Of a stretch of DNA of 64,000 bases, positions 49,674-61,119 are shown one piece after another. The stretch lies in contig NZ_JACCFO010000001.1 of assembly GCF_013410565.1 (NCBI RefSeq), positions 2,418,001 through 2,482,000 on the forward strand. The letters run 5' to 3'. The notes beneath the pieces were generated by a model, which saw nothing but the letters and a program-made list of their open reading frames with translations, ran no database searches and was not told the origin of the DNA. Numbering within the stretch: position 1 is the first letter of the stretch; every line of letters begins with the position of its first letter. The DNA is from Streptomonospora nanhaiensis. GTDB lineage: Bacteria; Actinomycetota; Actinomycetes; Streptosporangiales; Streptosporangiaceae. The position numbers and the translations under genes are program-made.

Positions 49674-50834
49674 TCACGGGCGCTCCCCCGCCGACGCCGC
49701 CGGGGCGCCGCGGCCCTGGTCGCGCTCGCGGGCGGCGCGCTCCTCGGCCCGGCGGCGCAGGCGCGGCATCGTGATCAGCGCCACGGCGCAGGCGGCCACC
49801 AGGAGGGTCACGGTCAGCACCACGAACGGATTGTCGAAGACCGAAAGGGAGACCGATGCGAACGCGATGATCGCCGCCCACAGGTACATGAGCAGCACCG
49901 CGCGGGCGTGGGAGTGGCCCAACTCCAGCAGCCGGTGGTGCAGGTGCTTCTTGTCCGGGGCGAACGGCGACTTGCCCGCCATGGTGCGCCGCACCACGGC
50001 GAGCACCAGGTCGGCGAGCGGCAGGGCGATCACCAGCAGCGGCAGCAGCACCGGCAGGAACAGCGCCAGGCCGTGCACGCTGGTGCGGCCCTCGGGGTAG
50101 AACTGGCCGGTCACGGTGATGGTGATCGAGGCCAGCAGCAGGCCCAGCAGCATGGCCCCGGTATCGCCCATGAACACCCGGGCCGGGTTGAAGTTGTGCA
50201 GCAGGAAGCCGATGCACACCCCGGCCAGGATGATGGCGATCATCGCCGGGTAGGACTGCCGTTCGAAGCCCTGGTCCACCGCTGCGACGTAGTAGTAGAT
50301 GAAGAACGCGAACGCCGAGATCGCCACGATCCCCGCGGCCAGGCCGTCGAGCCCGTCGGCGAAGTTCACGGCGTTGATCGTCACCACGATCAGCAGCACC
50401 GACACCATCGTGCCCAGCCACGGCCCGAGGGAGAGCTGGGTGCCGGGCATGGGCAGCCACAGCATCTGCACCCCCGACCACACCATGATCCCGGCGGCCA
50501 GGGTCTGCCCGGCGAGCTTGGGGATGGGGCCCATGCCCCAGCGGTCGTCGATGATGCCGATCACCATGATCACGCCGCCGGCCAGGAGCAGGCCCCGCCA
50601 GGTGGTGTAGACGAACACGTCCTGCAGGTGCGGGAGCCGGTAGGAGATCAGCAGCGCCGCCGCGAAGCCGCCGTAGATGGCGATCCCGCCGAGCCGCGGG
50701 ATGGGCTCGGTGTGGACGTCGCGGTCGCGGACGGGGGGCACCGCGCCGAAGGCGATCGCCGCGCGCCGGACGAACGGGGTCAGCAGGTAGGTGACCGCCA
50801 CGGCGATGACGAAGGTGAGCGCGTACTCACGCAC
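49674..50834 (-). CDS. MraY/WecA family UDP-sugar: undecaprenyl-phosphate transferase
   Basis: 386 residues from GTG 50834, about ten to eleven membrane helices. Family motifs: IIDDRWGM (Asp pair), NAVNFADGLDGLAAG, FMGDTGAMLLG and the cytoplasmic His loop KKHLHHRLLELGHS. This is the WecA/TagO branch, which starts teichoic-acid or other secondary wall polymer synthesis by placing a sugar-1-phosphate on the lipid carrier. MraY proper is usually in the dcw cluster. Directly upstream of the atp genes, as in Streptomyces. Low-complexity C-terminus. Confidence 0.92.
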   Translation of the reverse strand: MREYALTFVIAVAVTYLLTPFVRRAAIAFGAVPPVRDRDVHTEPIPRLGGIAIYGGFAAALLISYRLPHLQDVFVYTTWRGLLLAGGVIMVIGIIDDRWGMGPIPKLAGQTLAAGIMVWSGVQMLWLPMPGTQLSLGPWLGTMVSVLLIVVTINAVNFADGLDGLAAGIVAISAFAFFIYYYVAAVDQGFERQSYPAMIAIILAGVCIGFLLHNFNPARVFMGDTGAMLLGLLLASITITVTGQFYPEGRTSVHGLALFLPVLLPLLVIALPLADLVLAVVRRTMAGKSPFAPDKKHLHHRLLELGHSHARAVLLMYLWAAIIAFASVSLSVFDNPFVVLTVTLLVAACAVALITMPRLRRRAEERAARERDQGRGAPAASAGERP

Positions 50835-51736
50835 GGCGTGTCAGGTGCCTTCCTCGTAGAGCGCGTCGGCTGCTGCGCCGAGCGCGGCGGTGGACGAACG
50901 ACCGCGGCGGCCGCACGCCGGCGGTCGGCTCGGACTCCCCAGCGGACCGGTCGGCTCAGCCGGTCGGGACCGCGGTCGGCGGGCGGGCGCCGCTGGAGCG
51001 GCCGCCGGGCACCGGGGACCGCGGTGGTGTCGAACCTAGCACTACCCGCCGCCGGGATGCGGCAAGACCGTATGACTACATGGCGTGATAAATGTGGCCC
51101 CGGCCACGGAGGCGCCGCCGCCCGGGCCGGGCCGGGCGGCGGAGGCGGCCGGGCGGGGCGGCCCCGGACGGAGCCCGGCGGCGCGCGGGGAGCGGTGGCG
51201 GCGGCGGGCCCGCGCCGCGCGGCGGCCCGGACAATCCGCACCACACCGCCCGGGCGGGTGCCATCGGGCGCGCCCCGGCGGCGCCCGCGGGCCCGCGGGG
51301 AATGCGGGTGGAGCAGCGCCTGACCGGCGCGAAGGGCGCTGCCGGTCGGCGCGCGAGGGGCGGCCAAAAGCGGCTCATGGACAACGCGCTGCGTAGCCGG
51401 TGGAGTTTCCGCCGCCGCCGATCTTTGCGCTTTCTTAGCGCCCGGCCGGCGCTCTCGGCCGGAACCCCCGATCCGGCCGCTCGGGGCCGAGGGCGGGGCG
51501 GCCCGCGCGGCCCGCCCGAGTGCCTTCTCTGGAGAGGTCCATGCCCGCCCGTGGCGGGTACCGCCCGGGCGGGGCGCCGGGCAGGGACCGGGGCCGCGCC
51601 CGGCCGGGACGGCGGCCACCGTAGGACCTTCGCCCCGGCCGGGCCGGCAGCGGCAGCGGCAGGGCATCCCGCCCCGGCCGGCCCGGTCGTTTCCGGCCGG
51701 CCGGGTGGGAGTTCCGCGCGGATCCGCGGACGCGCC
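50835..51736. other. 902-bp region without a recognisable gene
   Basis: GC-rich frames here are low-complexity on both strands. On the minus strand TTGCCG and TAGGTT around 51030-51068 could be the promoter of the transferase/ATP synthase genes. A second lower-GC patch (51360-51440) with GCGCTTTCTTAGCGC-type inverted repeat hints at another promoter or a small RNA. From memory, glyA occupies this place in Streptomyces. Confidence 0.4.
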
Positions 51737-53017
51737 CTAGCCGCCCAGGCGCATGGACACCTCGGTGGTGGTCGCGGGCACCGACAGCACGGCGTCGAAG
51801 GCCGTGCGCACGGGCACCTCCATCACCGCCGACTGCGACCGCATCCGCACCAGCCGGTCCGCCGGGCCCTCCGGCGCGCCGCGCAGGTCCGCCAGGACGG
51901 CGTGGGCGCCGTGTCCCGCCTCGACGATCGCGGCCTCGACGCTGCCCTCGGGCGGCGGCGCCAGCGGGGCCTCGGCCACGCTGAACCCGGCCTCGCTGTC
52001 GTCGGGGTACATCTCCGGCACCCGGTCGGCGGTGTGGGTCAGGGCGACGGCGCGGTAGTCGGCGCCCAGTTCCCGGTGCACGAGGTGGCCCATGGGCAGG
52101 GCGGTGTGGTCGCCGGTGATCGGCGTCTTCTGGATGTGGTTGTTGTGCGCGGCCAGGACGAACCGGGTGCCCGGCGCGGCACGGTCCAGGTGCCACAGCA
52201 GCGTCCGCGCCATGTAGTGCTCGCGCACGGAGGTGTCGAAGCCCAGCCCGCCGCCGGCGAAGAGGTCGCTCATGGCGCCGAACATGTAGTCGGTGTGCGT
52301 GGCGGCCTCCAGCAGGCGCAGCGCGGTGGCGTAGCGGTCGGCGCCGCCGCGCTCGACGTAGACCGGCTCCAGCGCGCGCACGCGCAGCAGCAGCCGCGCC
52401 AGCGCCGCCGTGAGGGCGTCGCGGTCGGCCGCCTCCAGGCGGGCCCAGGCGGGGGCGGCGGCGGCCACCGACTCCCCGCCGAACCGGTCGGCCAGGGCCA
52501 GCGCGGCCTCGGCCCGGGGCAGCGCCTCGGGGTCGACCTCGCGCAGGTAGTCGGCCAGCGGCTCCAGCACCGGGCGCAGGCGGCCGCCGGCGACGGGGAC
52601 GTCGACGCCGACGAACCGCAGCGGGTGGCCGCTGGTGCGGTTGTGGCGGCGCAGCCAGTGCCCCATGTCGGGGGTCAGCCCGGCGTTGGCGGTGCCGCCG
52701 GCTTCGGCCGGGCCGTCGGCGCCGGTGTCGGCGTCGAGCCACCGCTGCAGGGCGAGCCCTTCGGCGAACCCGTACTCGAAGGCGAGGACGGTGAACCCGC
52801 AGCGCTCGGCGAGGAACCGCACCAGGCGCCGCCGGGCGGCGCCGAACTCGCGGACGAAGTGGGCGCCCTCGCCCACGGCGACGACGCGGGCGTCGCCGAT
52901 CACGGCGCGCAGGGGTTCGAGGTCGTCCAGCGGGGCGTCGGGGTCGAGCCCGCCGAGGACGGTGGTGTGCGGTGCCAGCCAGTGGCGGGCACGGAAAGCG
53001 GAGGTGCCGTCGGTCAT
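51737..53017 (-). CDS. erythromycin esterase family protein
   Basis: 426 residues from ATG 53017. The EreA/EreB-type motif VAVGEGAHFVREF near residue 45, FEYGFAEG, and LAAHNNHIQKTP in the middle identify the family, whose conserved His/Glu residues hydrolyse macrolide lactones in true Ere enzymes. Most chromosomal members have other, unknown substrates, so resistance should not be assumed. No signal peptide. The frame remains open upstream to 53257 without similarity. Stands alone. Confidence 0.85.
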   Translation of the reverse strand: MTDGTSAFRARHWLAPHTTVLGGLDPDAPLDDLEPLRAVIGDARVVAVGEGAHFVREFGAARRRLVRFLAERCGFTVLAFEYGFAEGLALQRWLDADTGADGPAEAGGTANAGLTPDMGHWLRRHNRTSGHPLRFVGVDVPVAGGRLRPVLEPLADYLREVDPEALPRAEAALALADRFGGESVAAAAPAWARLEAADRDALTAALARLLLRVRALEPVYVERGGADRYATALRLLEAATHTDYMFGAMSDLFAGGGLGFDTSVREHYMARTLLWHLDRAAPGTRFVLAAHNNHIQKTPITGDHTALPMGHLVHRELGADYRAVALTHTADRVPEMYPDDSEAGFSVAEAPLAPPPEGSVEAAIVEAGHGAHAVLADLRGAPEGPADRLVRMRSQSAVMEVPVRTAFDAVLSVPATTTEVSMRLGG

Positions 53018-53333
53018 GTTCCAGCGCTCGTTTCTCGGTGGTTCGGGTGAAGGGTCACCGGAGGCACCGGACGCGAACGGTGGCGGGGCGATGCGCCCAC
53101 GCGCCACCGACCGGGGGCGGTAGGCCCCGGTCGCGCACCGGTGGAGCGGACGGCTAGAGGAACAGGCTTCCGGTCGGCATACCCGCCACGCTACCAGCGG
53201 CGCACGGCCACGCCGAAGCGCTTTTCCCACCCCGCCGCACCGGCCCGTCCGACCCACTGCCCCTCACCGTCCCGGGGCCGGAGGGACACGGGAGCGGGCG
53301 CGGGAAACCCGCACCGGATTGGGCCGGGGGCGC

Positions 53334-53999
53334 TTACGTGCCGCAGGGGCCGTCCGGGAGCAGGCCCACGGGGTCGGTGAGGATGGCGGCGGCGCGCCAG
53401 CCGTCGCCGTCGCGGCGCATGGTGAACCCCGTCCACTGGATGGGCTCGGTCGGCGCGGGCACCACGGCGGTCTGGTCCAGGCAGGCGTCGATCTGCACCA
53501 GGTCGGGGGTGTAGCGGCCCACCGCGATGTGGTGGAAGACGAACCGGCCGGCCGGTGCCGGGCGGTCCTCGGCCAGGCGGTCGCTCAGGGTGCCGGCCGC
53601 CGGCGAGCCGGGCACGGCGCGGGCCAGCACGGCGTCCTCGTCGCCGCCGTGCAGCGCGCGCAGCAGCGCGGCCTGGAGCTCCACGACCGCCGCGACGGCC
53701 GCGCGGTCGGGGTCCTCGCCGGGCGGGTTCTCGGCGACGACGGTGACCCCCTCGGGCAGCGGGGCCAGGGGTGTGAGGGGCGCGGCGGAGGTCCCGGCGC
53801 CGGCGGCCGGGCGGCTCCGCACGCCCGCCTGGTCGCCGCCGGGGCCCACAGGGGCGCCGCAGGCGGTCAGGATCAGTGCCGTGGCCAGCGCGGCCGCCGC
53901 CGAGGCGGCGCGCCCGGCCGGGCCGGGCCCGTCGCCGGGCGGGCCCCAGCGGCCCTCGGCGCCCGCCGCACCCGCCCCGCGCCGTTGTCCTGCACGCAC
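53334..53999 (-). CDS. lipoprotein, unknown function
   Basis: 221 residues from GTG 53999. Basic/Gly-rich n-region, hydrophobic core (about 31-46) and lipobox LTAC with the lipid-modified Cys near 47, so it is membrane-anchored outside. The mature part (about 85-221) has a single domain with a likely NTF2-like or Mce-associated type fold (helices then RFVFHHIAVGRY, GFTMRRDGDGWRAAAILTDP). No family certain. The start is uncertain since the ribosome-binding site is weak. Confidence 0.7.
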   Translation of the reverse strand: MRAGQRRGAGAAGAEGRWGPPGDGPGPAGRAASAAAALATALILTACGAPVGPGGDQAGVRSRPAAGAGTSAAPLTPLAPLPEGVTVVAENPPGEDPDRAAVAAVVELQAALLRALHGGDEDAVLARAVPGSPAAGTLSDRLAEDRPAPAGRFVFHHIAVGRYTPDLVQIDACLDQTAVVPAPTEPIQWTGFTMRRDGDGWRAAAILTDPVGLLPDGPCGT

Positions 54000-54090
54000 C
54001 CCGCACCCGCTTTCTCGCCGCTGCCGGCACCCGGCCGGCGGCCCCTCGGCCGACCGGCCCGACCAACGCCGTGGCAGCGCGACAACGGAC

Positions 54091-54939
54091 TCAGGGTGTG
54101 CTGCCTCCCGGCTTCTCCGGGCCTGAGACGTCGGGGGCGGGCGCGCCGGTTCCCTCGCCGTCCGGGCGCGGCCGCGCGGACTCCTCGTCCGCGCCGCCTC
54201 CGGCCGCCGCCTCGCCGGCGGTGCCGCCGGGAGCGGCGCCGGGCGCGGCGGAGTCCTCGGGCGCGTCCTCGGGCGCCGTGGTCGGGCGCCGCTTGGCCAC
54301 CCCGATGACCGTGCCGCACACGGCGCGCAGCCGCTCGACCGGGATGGCGCCGTCCCGCAGCACGCGCGGCACCGCGTAGGTGAGATCGACGATGGTGGAG
54401 GGGGTCTGGTCGGCGCACGGGCCGCCGTCAAGGTAGACCGCGACGGACTCCCCCAGCTGCTTCTCGGCGTCCTGGGCGGTGGTGGCGGCGGGCCGCCCGG
54501 AGAGGTTGGCGCTGCTGACCGCCATCGGCCCGACCTCCTTCAGCAGCTCCAGGGCCACCGGGTGCATGGGCATGCGCACCGCGACCGTGCCCTTGGTGTC
54601 GCCGAGGTCCCAGGACAGGCTCTGGGCGGCCGTGCAGACGATGGTGAGCGGCCCGGGCCAGAACTCCTCGATGAGGTCCTGGCCGTAGTTGCCCAGGTCC
54701 TCGATGAGCGCCTGGGCGGCGCGCACCGACCCCACGAGCACCGGCGGCGGCATGTCGCGGCCCCGGCCCTTGGCCTGGAGCAGGCCGGAGACGGCGCTCG
54801 GGCTGAAGGCGTCGGTGCCGATGCCGTAGACGGTGTCGGTGGGCAGCACCACCAGCTCGCCCCGGCGCACGGACGAGGCGGCATCGGCGATGCCGTCCGC
54901 GCGCTCCTGCACGTCAGCGCAGTCGTAGCTGCGGCTCAC
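54091..54939 (-). CDS. threonylcarbamoyl-AMP synthase (Sua5/YrdC)
   Basis: 282 residues. YrdC domain (about 15-205) with LVVLPTDTVYGIGTDA, the KGRGRDMPPPVLVG substrate loop and SSANLSGRPA. Makes threonylcarbamoyl-AMP for the t6A37 modification of ANN-decoding tRNAs. The final 65 residues are a disordered acidic Pro/Ala tail instead of a Sua5 domain. Followed and preceded by translation genes prmC and prfA in the same direction. Confidence 0.94.
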   Translation of the reverse strand: MSRSYDCADVQERADGIADAASSVRRGELVVLPTDTVYGIGTDAFSPSAVSGLLQAKGRGRDMPPPVLVGSVRAAQALIEDLGNYGQDLIEEFWPGPLTIVCTAAQSLSWDLGDTKGTVAVRMPMHPVALELLKEVGPMAVSSANLSGRPAATTAQDAEKQLGESVAVYLDGGPCADQTPSTIVDLTYAVPRVLRDGAIPVERLRAVCGTVIGVAKRRPTTAPEDAPEDSAAPGAAPGGTAGEAAAGGGADEESARPRPDGEGTGAPAPDVSGPEKPGGSTP

Positions 54940-55064
54940 CTGCGGTCACCTCTTCTCTCGTCGGCGCCCACCGGGCGCGCGGGTCGTCGGTCCGGTGGCG
55001 GCCCCGGCTCCGCGCCGGGCGCGGAGCGCGGGAGGTGCACCGGACCGCTCGCTCACGAATCCGC

Positions 55065-55918
55065 TCAGTCCTCGGCCCGGCGCATGACGACGAACCGGTC
55101 GCGGTGGGCGAGGTCCTTGCGGTTGCGGACGTCGCGCCAGCCCAGCTCCTCGGGGAACAGGCGCGGGATGTCGATGCCCTGGCCGTCGCCGTGCTCGATG
55201 GCCATGGCGCCGCCGGGGCGCAGCAGCCGGCGGCCCACCGCCTCCAGGCTCCGGATGAGGTCGAGGCCGTCGCGCCCGGCCCACAGCGCGGGCGCGGGGT
55301 CGTGGTCGCGCACCTCGGGCGGCAGGACCGCGGAGTCGGTGGTGGGCACGTAGGGCGGGTTGGAGATCAGCAGGTCCAGCCGGCCGTCGAGGTCGGGCAG
55401 CGCGGTGCGCATGTCGCCCTGGTGGGCGTGCACCCGGTCGGCGTGCCCGCTGGCCTCGATGTTGCGGCGGGCCCAGCCCAGCGCCTCGGGGTCGATGTCG
55501 ACGGCGTGCACCCGCGAGCGGGGCACCTCCTGGGCGATGGAGATGGCGATGGCGCCGGACCCGGTGCCCAGGTCGGCGACCAGGGGGTCGGCGACGTCCA
55601 TGGCGCGCAGGGTCTGGATCGCCCAGTCGACCATGATCTCGGTCTCGGGCCGGGGGACGAACACGCCCGGGCCCACCCGCAGCTCCAGGTAGCGGAAGTA
55701 GGCGCGGCCGGTGATGTGCTGAAGGGGCTCGCGCGCGGCGCGGCGGGCCACGCACTCCCAGTACAGCGCGTCGAAGTCGGAGTCGGCGACCTCGTGCAGC
55801 TGCCCTCGACGAACGCCGTGCACATACGCCGCCAGCTCCTCGGCGTCGGTGCGGGGCGAGGGGACGCCCGCGTCGGCCAGCCGGAGCGTGGCGCGGGCGA
55901 CCTCGTCGAGCAGGAAGT

Positions 55919-55922
<4 letters not shown>
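55065..55922 (-). CDS. prmC: peptide chain release factor N(5)-glutamine methyltransferase
   Basis: 285 residues. SAM-binding [17 protein letters not shown] and catalytic NPPY in [12 protein letters not shown]-terminal helical domain binds the release factor. Methylates Gln of the GGQ motif of RF1/RF2, here the product of the upstream gene. Start overlaps the prfA stop by 4 bp (ATGA), so the enzyme is coupled to its substrate. Confidence 0.96.
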
Positions 55923-56986
<1,064 letters not shown>

Positions 56987-57139
56987 TTCTCGCTTACCAG
57001 CTTCCGTGGATGGCGTTCGGGTCGGTCCGGCGGGCGCGCCCGGCCGCCGGTGCGCGGACCGGGGGGCACCTACGACGAGCGGCGCCGGACGCGCGGGCCG
57101 AACGGGTCGGCTCCGCGCGCTCCGGCGCCGCGGGGCAGG

Positions 57140-57349
57140 CTACTGGCGCTTGCCGAAGCGCTTCTCGAAGCGGGCGACCCGGCCGCCGGTGTCCATGATC
57201 TTCTGCTTGCCCGTGTAGAACGGGTGGCAGGCCGAGCAGACGTCGGCCCGGATCACGCCGGAGGTGGCGGTGCTGCGGGTGGTGAAGGTGTTCCCGCAGG
57301 TGCAGGTGACCTCGGTGACAACGTACTCGGGGTGGATGTCGGCTTTCAC
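57140..57349 (-). CDS. rpmE: 50S ribosomal protein L31 (zinc-binding type)
   Basis: 69 residues from GTG 57349, AGGAGAT 4 nt upstream. Cys16, Cys18, Cys38 and Cys41 (CTCGN, VCSACHP) make this the zinc-binding (C+) form. The zinc-independent paralog, usually repressed by Zur, is not in the window. Lies upstream of prfA in the same direction. Confidence 0.96.
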   Translation of the reverse strand: MKADIHPEYVVTEVTCTCGNTFTTRSTATSGVIRADVCSACHPFYTGKQKIMDTGGRVARFEKRFGKRQ

Positions 57350-57558
57350 GTGGATCTCCTCGCTAGGGGCGGTCGCCGGGCGCACTCGCGCGGGCGCACA
57401 CGGGGCACACGGGCGCGTCGAGCGCAAGGACTCGTCGGGTGTGCGTGAACCGGTACCGCGGCGGTCGATATACCAGTTTGCCAGACCTTCAACGAAGAAC
57501 CGACCAGCGGCTATTCCGCCGGCCGCGCGCGGGCGCTCCCCCGCCCCGGGGCGGGGCC

Positions 57559-58833
57559 TCAGCCGTCCTCGCCGCGGCCGGTGTCCTCCACCGGCTCGGT
57601 GGGGTGGTCGCCGGGCGTGGGAGCGGGCCGGTCGCCGTGGACGGGGCACAGCGCGGTCTCGATCATCGCCCAGGCGGGCGGGTCGGGGTCCTTGGTGTAG
57701 CGGGCCTGGAAGAGGGTGAGGTGGCGGCCGCCGCCGTGCACGGTCCAGGTCCGGTAGCCGGGGATGTTGCCCGAGTGCATCCACACGTCCAGCCCGCAGG
57801 TGAGGGTGTAGCTGCGCGGCCCCAAAGCGAACCCGTAGCCGTCGTCGGTGACGGCCTGCACCTCCAGCATCCGGGCGAGGGTGGGCTTGCTCAGGAGCCG
57901 GCCGCCCAGCAGCGCCTCCCAGAAGCGGTTGACGTCGCTGACCGTCGAGACGACCTGGGCGGTGCCGTACCAGCGTGTGGGGTTGAAGTGGGTGATGTCG
58001 GTGGGCTCGGGCGCCAGGCCGGGCGCGGGCGCCGCGGCGAGGTAGGCGTGCATCGCCGGGCCGGGGACCTCGCTGTCGGTGGGGATGGAGGTGTCCTCCA
58101 GGCCCAGCGGGGTGAGCACGGCGCGGTCCACGGCCTCGGTGTAGGGGCGGCCGGTGACCTTCTCGATGACCATCGCCGCCAGCACGTAGTTGGTGTTGGA
58201 GTACTCGACGTCGGTGCCGGGCTCAAACACCGGGCCGCGCCGGTTGGCGATGGCCACCAGCTCCTGCGGGCGCCAGCGGCGGTGCGGGTCCTCGCGGACG
58301 TCGGGCATGGCCCGGTTGTAGCTGAAGACGCCGCTGGTGTGGCTGAGCAGCATGCGCAGGGTGATCCGCTCGCCGCCGTCGAGGACCCCGGGCAGCAGCT
58401 CCTCGACCGTGTCGTCCAGGTCCACGCGGCCCCGCTCCACCAGGTGCAGCAGGGTGGCGGCCACGAACGGCTTGGACAGGCTGGCCACGCGGAAGTGCGC
58501 CTGGGGGTCCACGGGTGCGCCGGTGGCGCGGTCGGCCACGCCGGCGACCCCGTTCCAGGTGTCGCGGCCCTGCTCGTCGACCACGGCGAGTTCGGCCACG
58601 GCGCCGCTGGAGCCCTGCCGCACGACCCGGTTGAGGGCCTGCTGGAGGGCGATCTGCTTGTCGGCCGAAATCCCGGCGGCGGGGCGGTCGCCGTCGTCGG
58701 CCGCGGGAACCGCGGGGGCGGGGTCGGCCGCGCGATCGGTGGCACCGAGGACCAGCACCTGGGCCGCGGTGATGACCGCGGCGGCGGCCAGCGCCCCGGT
58801 TGCCAGGAGTGCCCAGTTCTTCCTGCTTTCCAT
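57559..58833 (-). CDS. serine hydrolase, beta-lactamase/D-Ala-D-Ala carboxypeptidase family
   Basis: 424 residues from ATG 58833. N-terminal membrane helix or uncleaved signal (about 8-31), so extracellular. Active-site SLSK at 118-121 (SxxK), YSN in DVEYSNTN, and a third motif HSG in WMHSGNIPG. Class C beta-lactamase-like fold; may trim peptidoglycan stem peptides or hydrolyse other esters. The last 30 residues are Pro/Asp-rich. Not likely a true resistance enzyme. Confidence 0.9.
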   Translation of the reverse strand: MESRKNWALLATGALAAAAVITAAQVLVLGATDRAADPAPAVPAADDGDRPAAGISADKQIALQQALNRVVRQGSSGAVAELAVVDEQGRDTWNGVAGVADRATGAPVDPQAHFRVASLSKPFVAATLLHLVERGRVDLDDTVEELLPGVLDGGERITLRMLLSHTSGVFSYNRAMPDVREDPHRRWRPQELVAIANRRGPVFEPGTDVEYSNTNYVLAAMVIEKVTGRPYTEAVDRAVLTPLGLEDTSIPTDSEVPGPAMHAYLAAAPAPGLAPEPTDITHFNPTRWYGTAQVVSTVSDVNRFWEALLGGRLLSKPTLARMLEVQAVTDDGYGFALGPRSYTLTCGLDVWMHSGNIPGYRTWTVHGGGRHLTLFQARYTKDPDPPAWAMIETALCPVHGDRPAPTPGDHPTEPVEDTGRGEDG

Positions 58834-59021
58834 CAGGCCGAAATGGAAACACGGATCGGGGCCGTACGCGACTCGGACAGCCCGCGCGGAGGGGGTTTCG
58901 GGCCCCCGCGTGCCGGGGCGCGGCCCCGGCCCACCCGCCCGAACTGGGCACACGCCGCCGGCGGTGCGGCGCGGTGCGATCCAGCCCACACCGGCCGGGC
59001 CGCGCGCGGGAGGGGCCGGTG

Positions 59022-60893
59022 TCAGCCCGCGCGGCCGTCCTCGGGCGGCGCGGGCGCGTCCGCGTGCGGCGGGCGGCCGGGCGAGCGGCGCAGCAGCACC
59101 GCGATCCCGGCCAGCCCGGCGGCCACTGCCGCCAGCAGCGCCAGGCCCGCGTTGAGGCCGACGCCGTAGGTGAGCAGGTAGGTCAGTGCCCCGGCCGCCA
59201 GCAGGTAGTAGACCAGCGGGATCGCGGTCTGGCGGATGAGGTCGCCCTCGCGGCCGACGAGGCCCACCACCGCCGACGCCGCGACGACGTTGTGCACGGT
59301 GACCATGTTGCCCGCGGCGCCGCCGACCGCCTGCCCGGCCACGACCGACTCCGGCGGCACACCGATCCGCTCGCCGGTGGAGAACTGGAACAGCGAGAAC
59401 ATGAGGTTGGACACGGTGTTGCTCCCGGCGACGAACGCGCCGAGCGCGCCGATCCAGGGGGCCATCAGCGGCCACGCCCCGCCGGCCAGCTCCGCCGCGC
59501 CCCGGGCGAGCGTGAGGGGCATGCTGTCGAGGTCGCCGGCGCCGAACTCCGCACCGGAGTTGATGAACACCCGCACCAGCGGCACGGCGAACAGCAGCGC
59601 GACGGCGGCGCCCGCGAGCTGCCCGCCGGCCATCCGCCAGGACGCGGCGACCTGCCGGGCGCTCATGCGGTGCAGGAGGCAGGTGGCCACGCTGACGAGG
59701 ATGAACACCGCGCCGGGCGAGTACAGCGGCTGCACGGCGTCGCCGATGGAGGTGCCGAACAGGTCGCGCGCGCCCAACTCGACGCTCTGCAGCCAGGCGG
59801 TGAGGCCGGGCACCATGCGGGTGAGCACGAGCAGCGCGGCCACCAGCAGGTAGGGCGACCACGCGCGCAGCAGGCCGATGGCGGGGCGTCCCGCCGCTCC
59901 CCCGGCGCCGTTCGTACCGCCGGTGCCGCCGGTGCCGCCGGAGGGGCCGTCGCCGTCACCGGGGCGCAGCGTGCCCGACCAGCGCGCGGGCCAGGCGGCG
60001 CGCGGGCCGAAGTCCCAGGGCACGGCCGGCAGCAGGAAGCCGCGCCGCGCGGCCGCCACCACGATCAGCAGCCCGGTAAGCCCGCCCAGCAGCGAGGTGA
60101 ACTCCACGCCCAGGAGCGCGTTGTAGAGCACCGAGGGGACGGTCATGGCGAAGGCGGAGAACAGCGCGAACGGCCACACCGCGAGGCCGTCGGCGAAGCG
60201 GCGGCGCTCGCCGTAGAAGCCGCACAGCAGGCAGCACAGGAACAGCGGGACCAGGGTGCCGATGATCCCGTGCACGATCGCGGTCTGCAGGCCGACGCGC
60301 TCCACGAGTCCGGCCACCGTCAGCCCGAGTTCGGCGGCGCGGCCCTCCACCTCCGGCGCCCCCGCCAGCCCGCCGTCGACGCCGACGAGGATGGGCGTGC
60401 CCACGGCACCGAAGCTGACCGGGGTGCTCTGGATGACCAGGCCCACCATGACCGCCGCCATCGCGGGGAAGCCCAGGGCCAGCAGCAGCGGCGCGACGAC
60501 CGCGGCGGGGGTGCCGAACCCCGAGGCGCCCTCGATGAAGCCGCCGAAGAGCCAGCCGATGATCACGGCCTGCACGCGCCGGTCGGGGCTGATGCCGGTG
60601 AAGGTGGCGCGGATGGTGTGGATGGCGCCGCTCTTGGTGAGAGTTGCCAGCAGCAGCAGCGCGCCGAAGATGATGTAGAGCAGCCCGGCGGCCAGGATCA
60701 GGCCCTGCACCGTGGAGGCCGCCACCGCCGCCCAGTCGGTCCGCCACACCGTGACGGCGAGGGCCACGACGACCGCGTAACCGGCGGGCATGGCGTACTT
60801 GGCGGGCCGGCGGAACCCCACGAGGAGGACTCCCACCAGCAGGATCGGGGCCAGGGCGAGCAGGCTGAGCAGGGCGATGCCGTCCACACGCAC
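59022..60893 (-). CDS. L-lactate permease (LctP family)
   Basis: 623 residues from GTG 60893; another GTG 6 nt downstream (giving [10 protein letters not shown]) is equally good. About 12-13 membrane helices, with family motifs [32 protein letters not shown] and [15 protein letters not shown]. Imports L-lactate or glycolate with protons. A Gly/Thr-rich loop of about 50 residues in the middle (near 325-375) is long for the family. No lactate dehydrogenase is adjacent. Confidence 0.92.
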   Translation of the reverse strand: MRVDGIALLSLLALAPILLVGVLLVGFRRPAKYAMPAGYAVVVALAVTVWRTDWAAVAASTVQGLILAAGLLYIIFGALLLLATLTKSGAIHTIRATFTGISPDRRVQAVIIGWLFGGFIEGASGFGTPAAVVAPLLLALGFPAMAAVMVGLVIQSTPVSFGAVGTPILVGVDGGLAGAPEVEGRAAELGLTVAGLVERVGLQTAIVHGIIGTLVPLFLCCLLCGFYGERRRFADGLAVWPFALFSAFAMTVPSVLYNALLGVEFTSLLGGLTGLLIVVAAARRGFLLPAVPWDFGPRAAWPARWSGTLRPGDGDGPSGGTGGTGGTNGAGGAAGRPAIGLLRAWSPYLLVAALLVLTRMVPGLTAWLQSVELGARDLFGTSIGDAVQPLYSPGAVFILVSVATCLLHRMSARQVAASWRMAGGQLAGAAVALLFAVPLVRVFINSGAEFGAGDLDSMPLTLARGAAELAGGAWPLMAPWIGALGAFVAGSNTVSNLMFSLFQFSTGERIGVPPESVVAGQAVGGAAGNMVTVHNVVAASAVVGLVGREGDLIRQTAIPLVYYLLAAGALTYLLTYGVGLNAGLALLAAVAAGLAGIAVLLRRSPGRPPHADAPAPPEDGRAG

Positions 60894-61119
60894 TCCCGGG
60901 GAGACCGGCGGTACACGGTATGCAATCTCCCTGCGCACCTTACGGCGAGGCGCGTGCCGGGTAAAGGGGGGCACAAGGGAAACGCGGGGGAAAACCGTGC
61001 ACCGCAGTACGGCGCGCGCGGACACCGCCGCACGGCGGGACGCGCCGCGGGGCCCTCAGCCGACCGCGGCCGTCCGGTCCCGCGCCGACGCGCGGCGGGG
61101 ACCGGACGGCCTGCCGGGG

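Noticed and set aside
51737-53017. Macrolide resistance gene
   Set aside because: Only family-level similarity to erythromycin esterases; chromosomal members are widespread without resistance activity and no resistance context is present.
51092-53050. A 652-codon plus-strand frame opposite the esterase-family gene
   Set aside because: Low-complexity Arg/Gly/His/Val composition typical of the antisense of GC-rich coding DNA; the minus-strand frame carries the family motifs.
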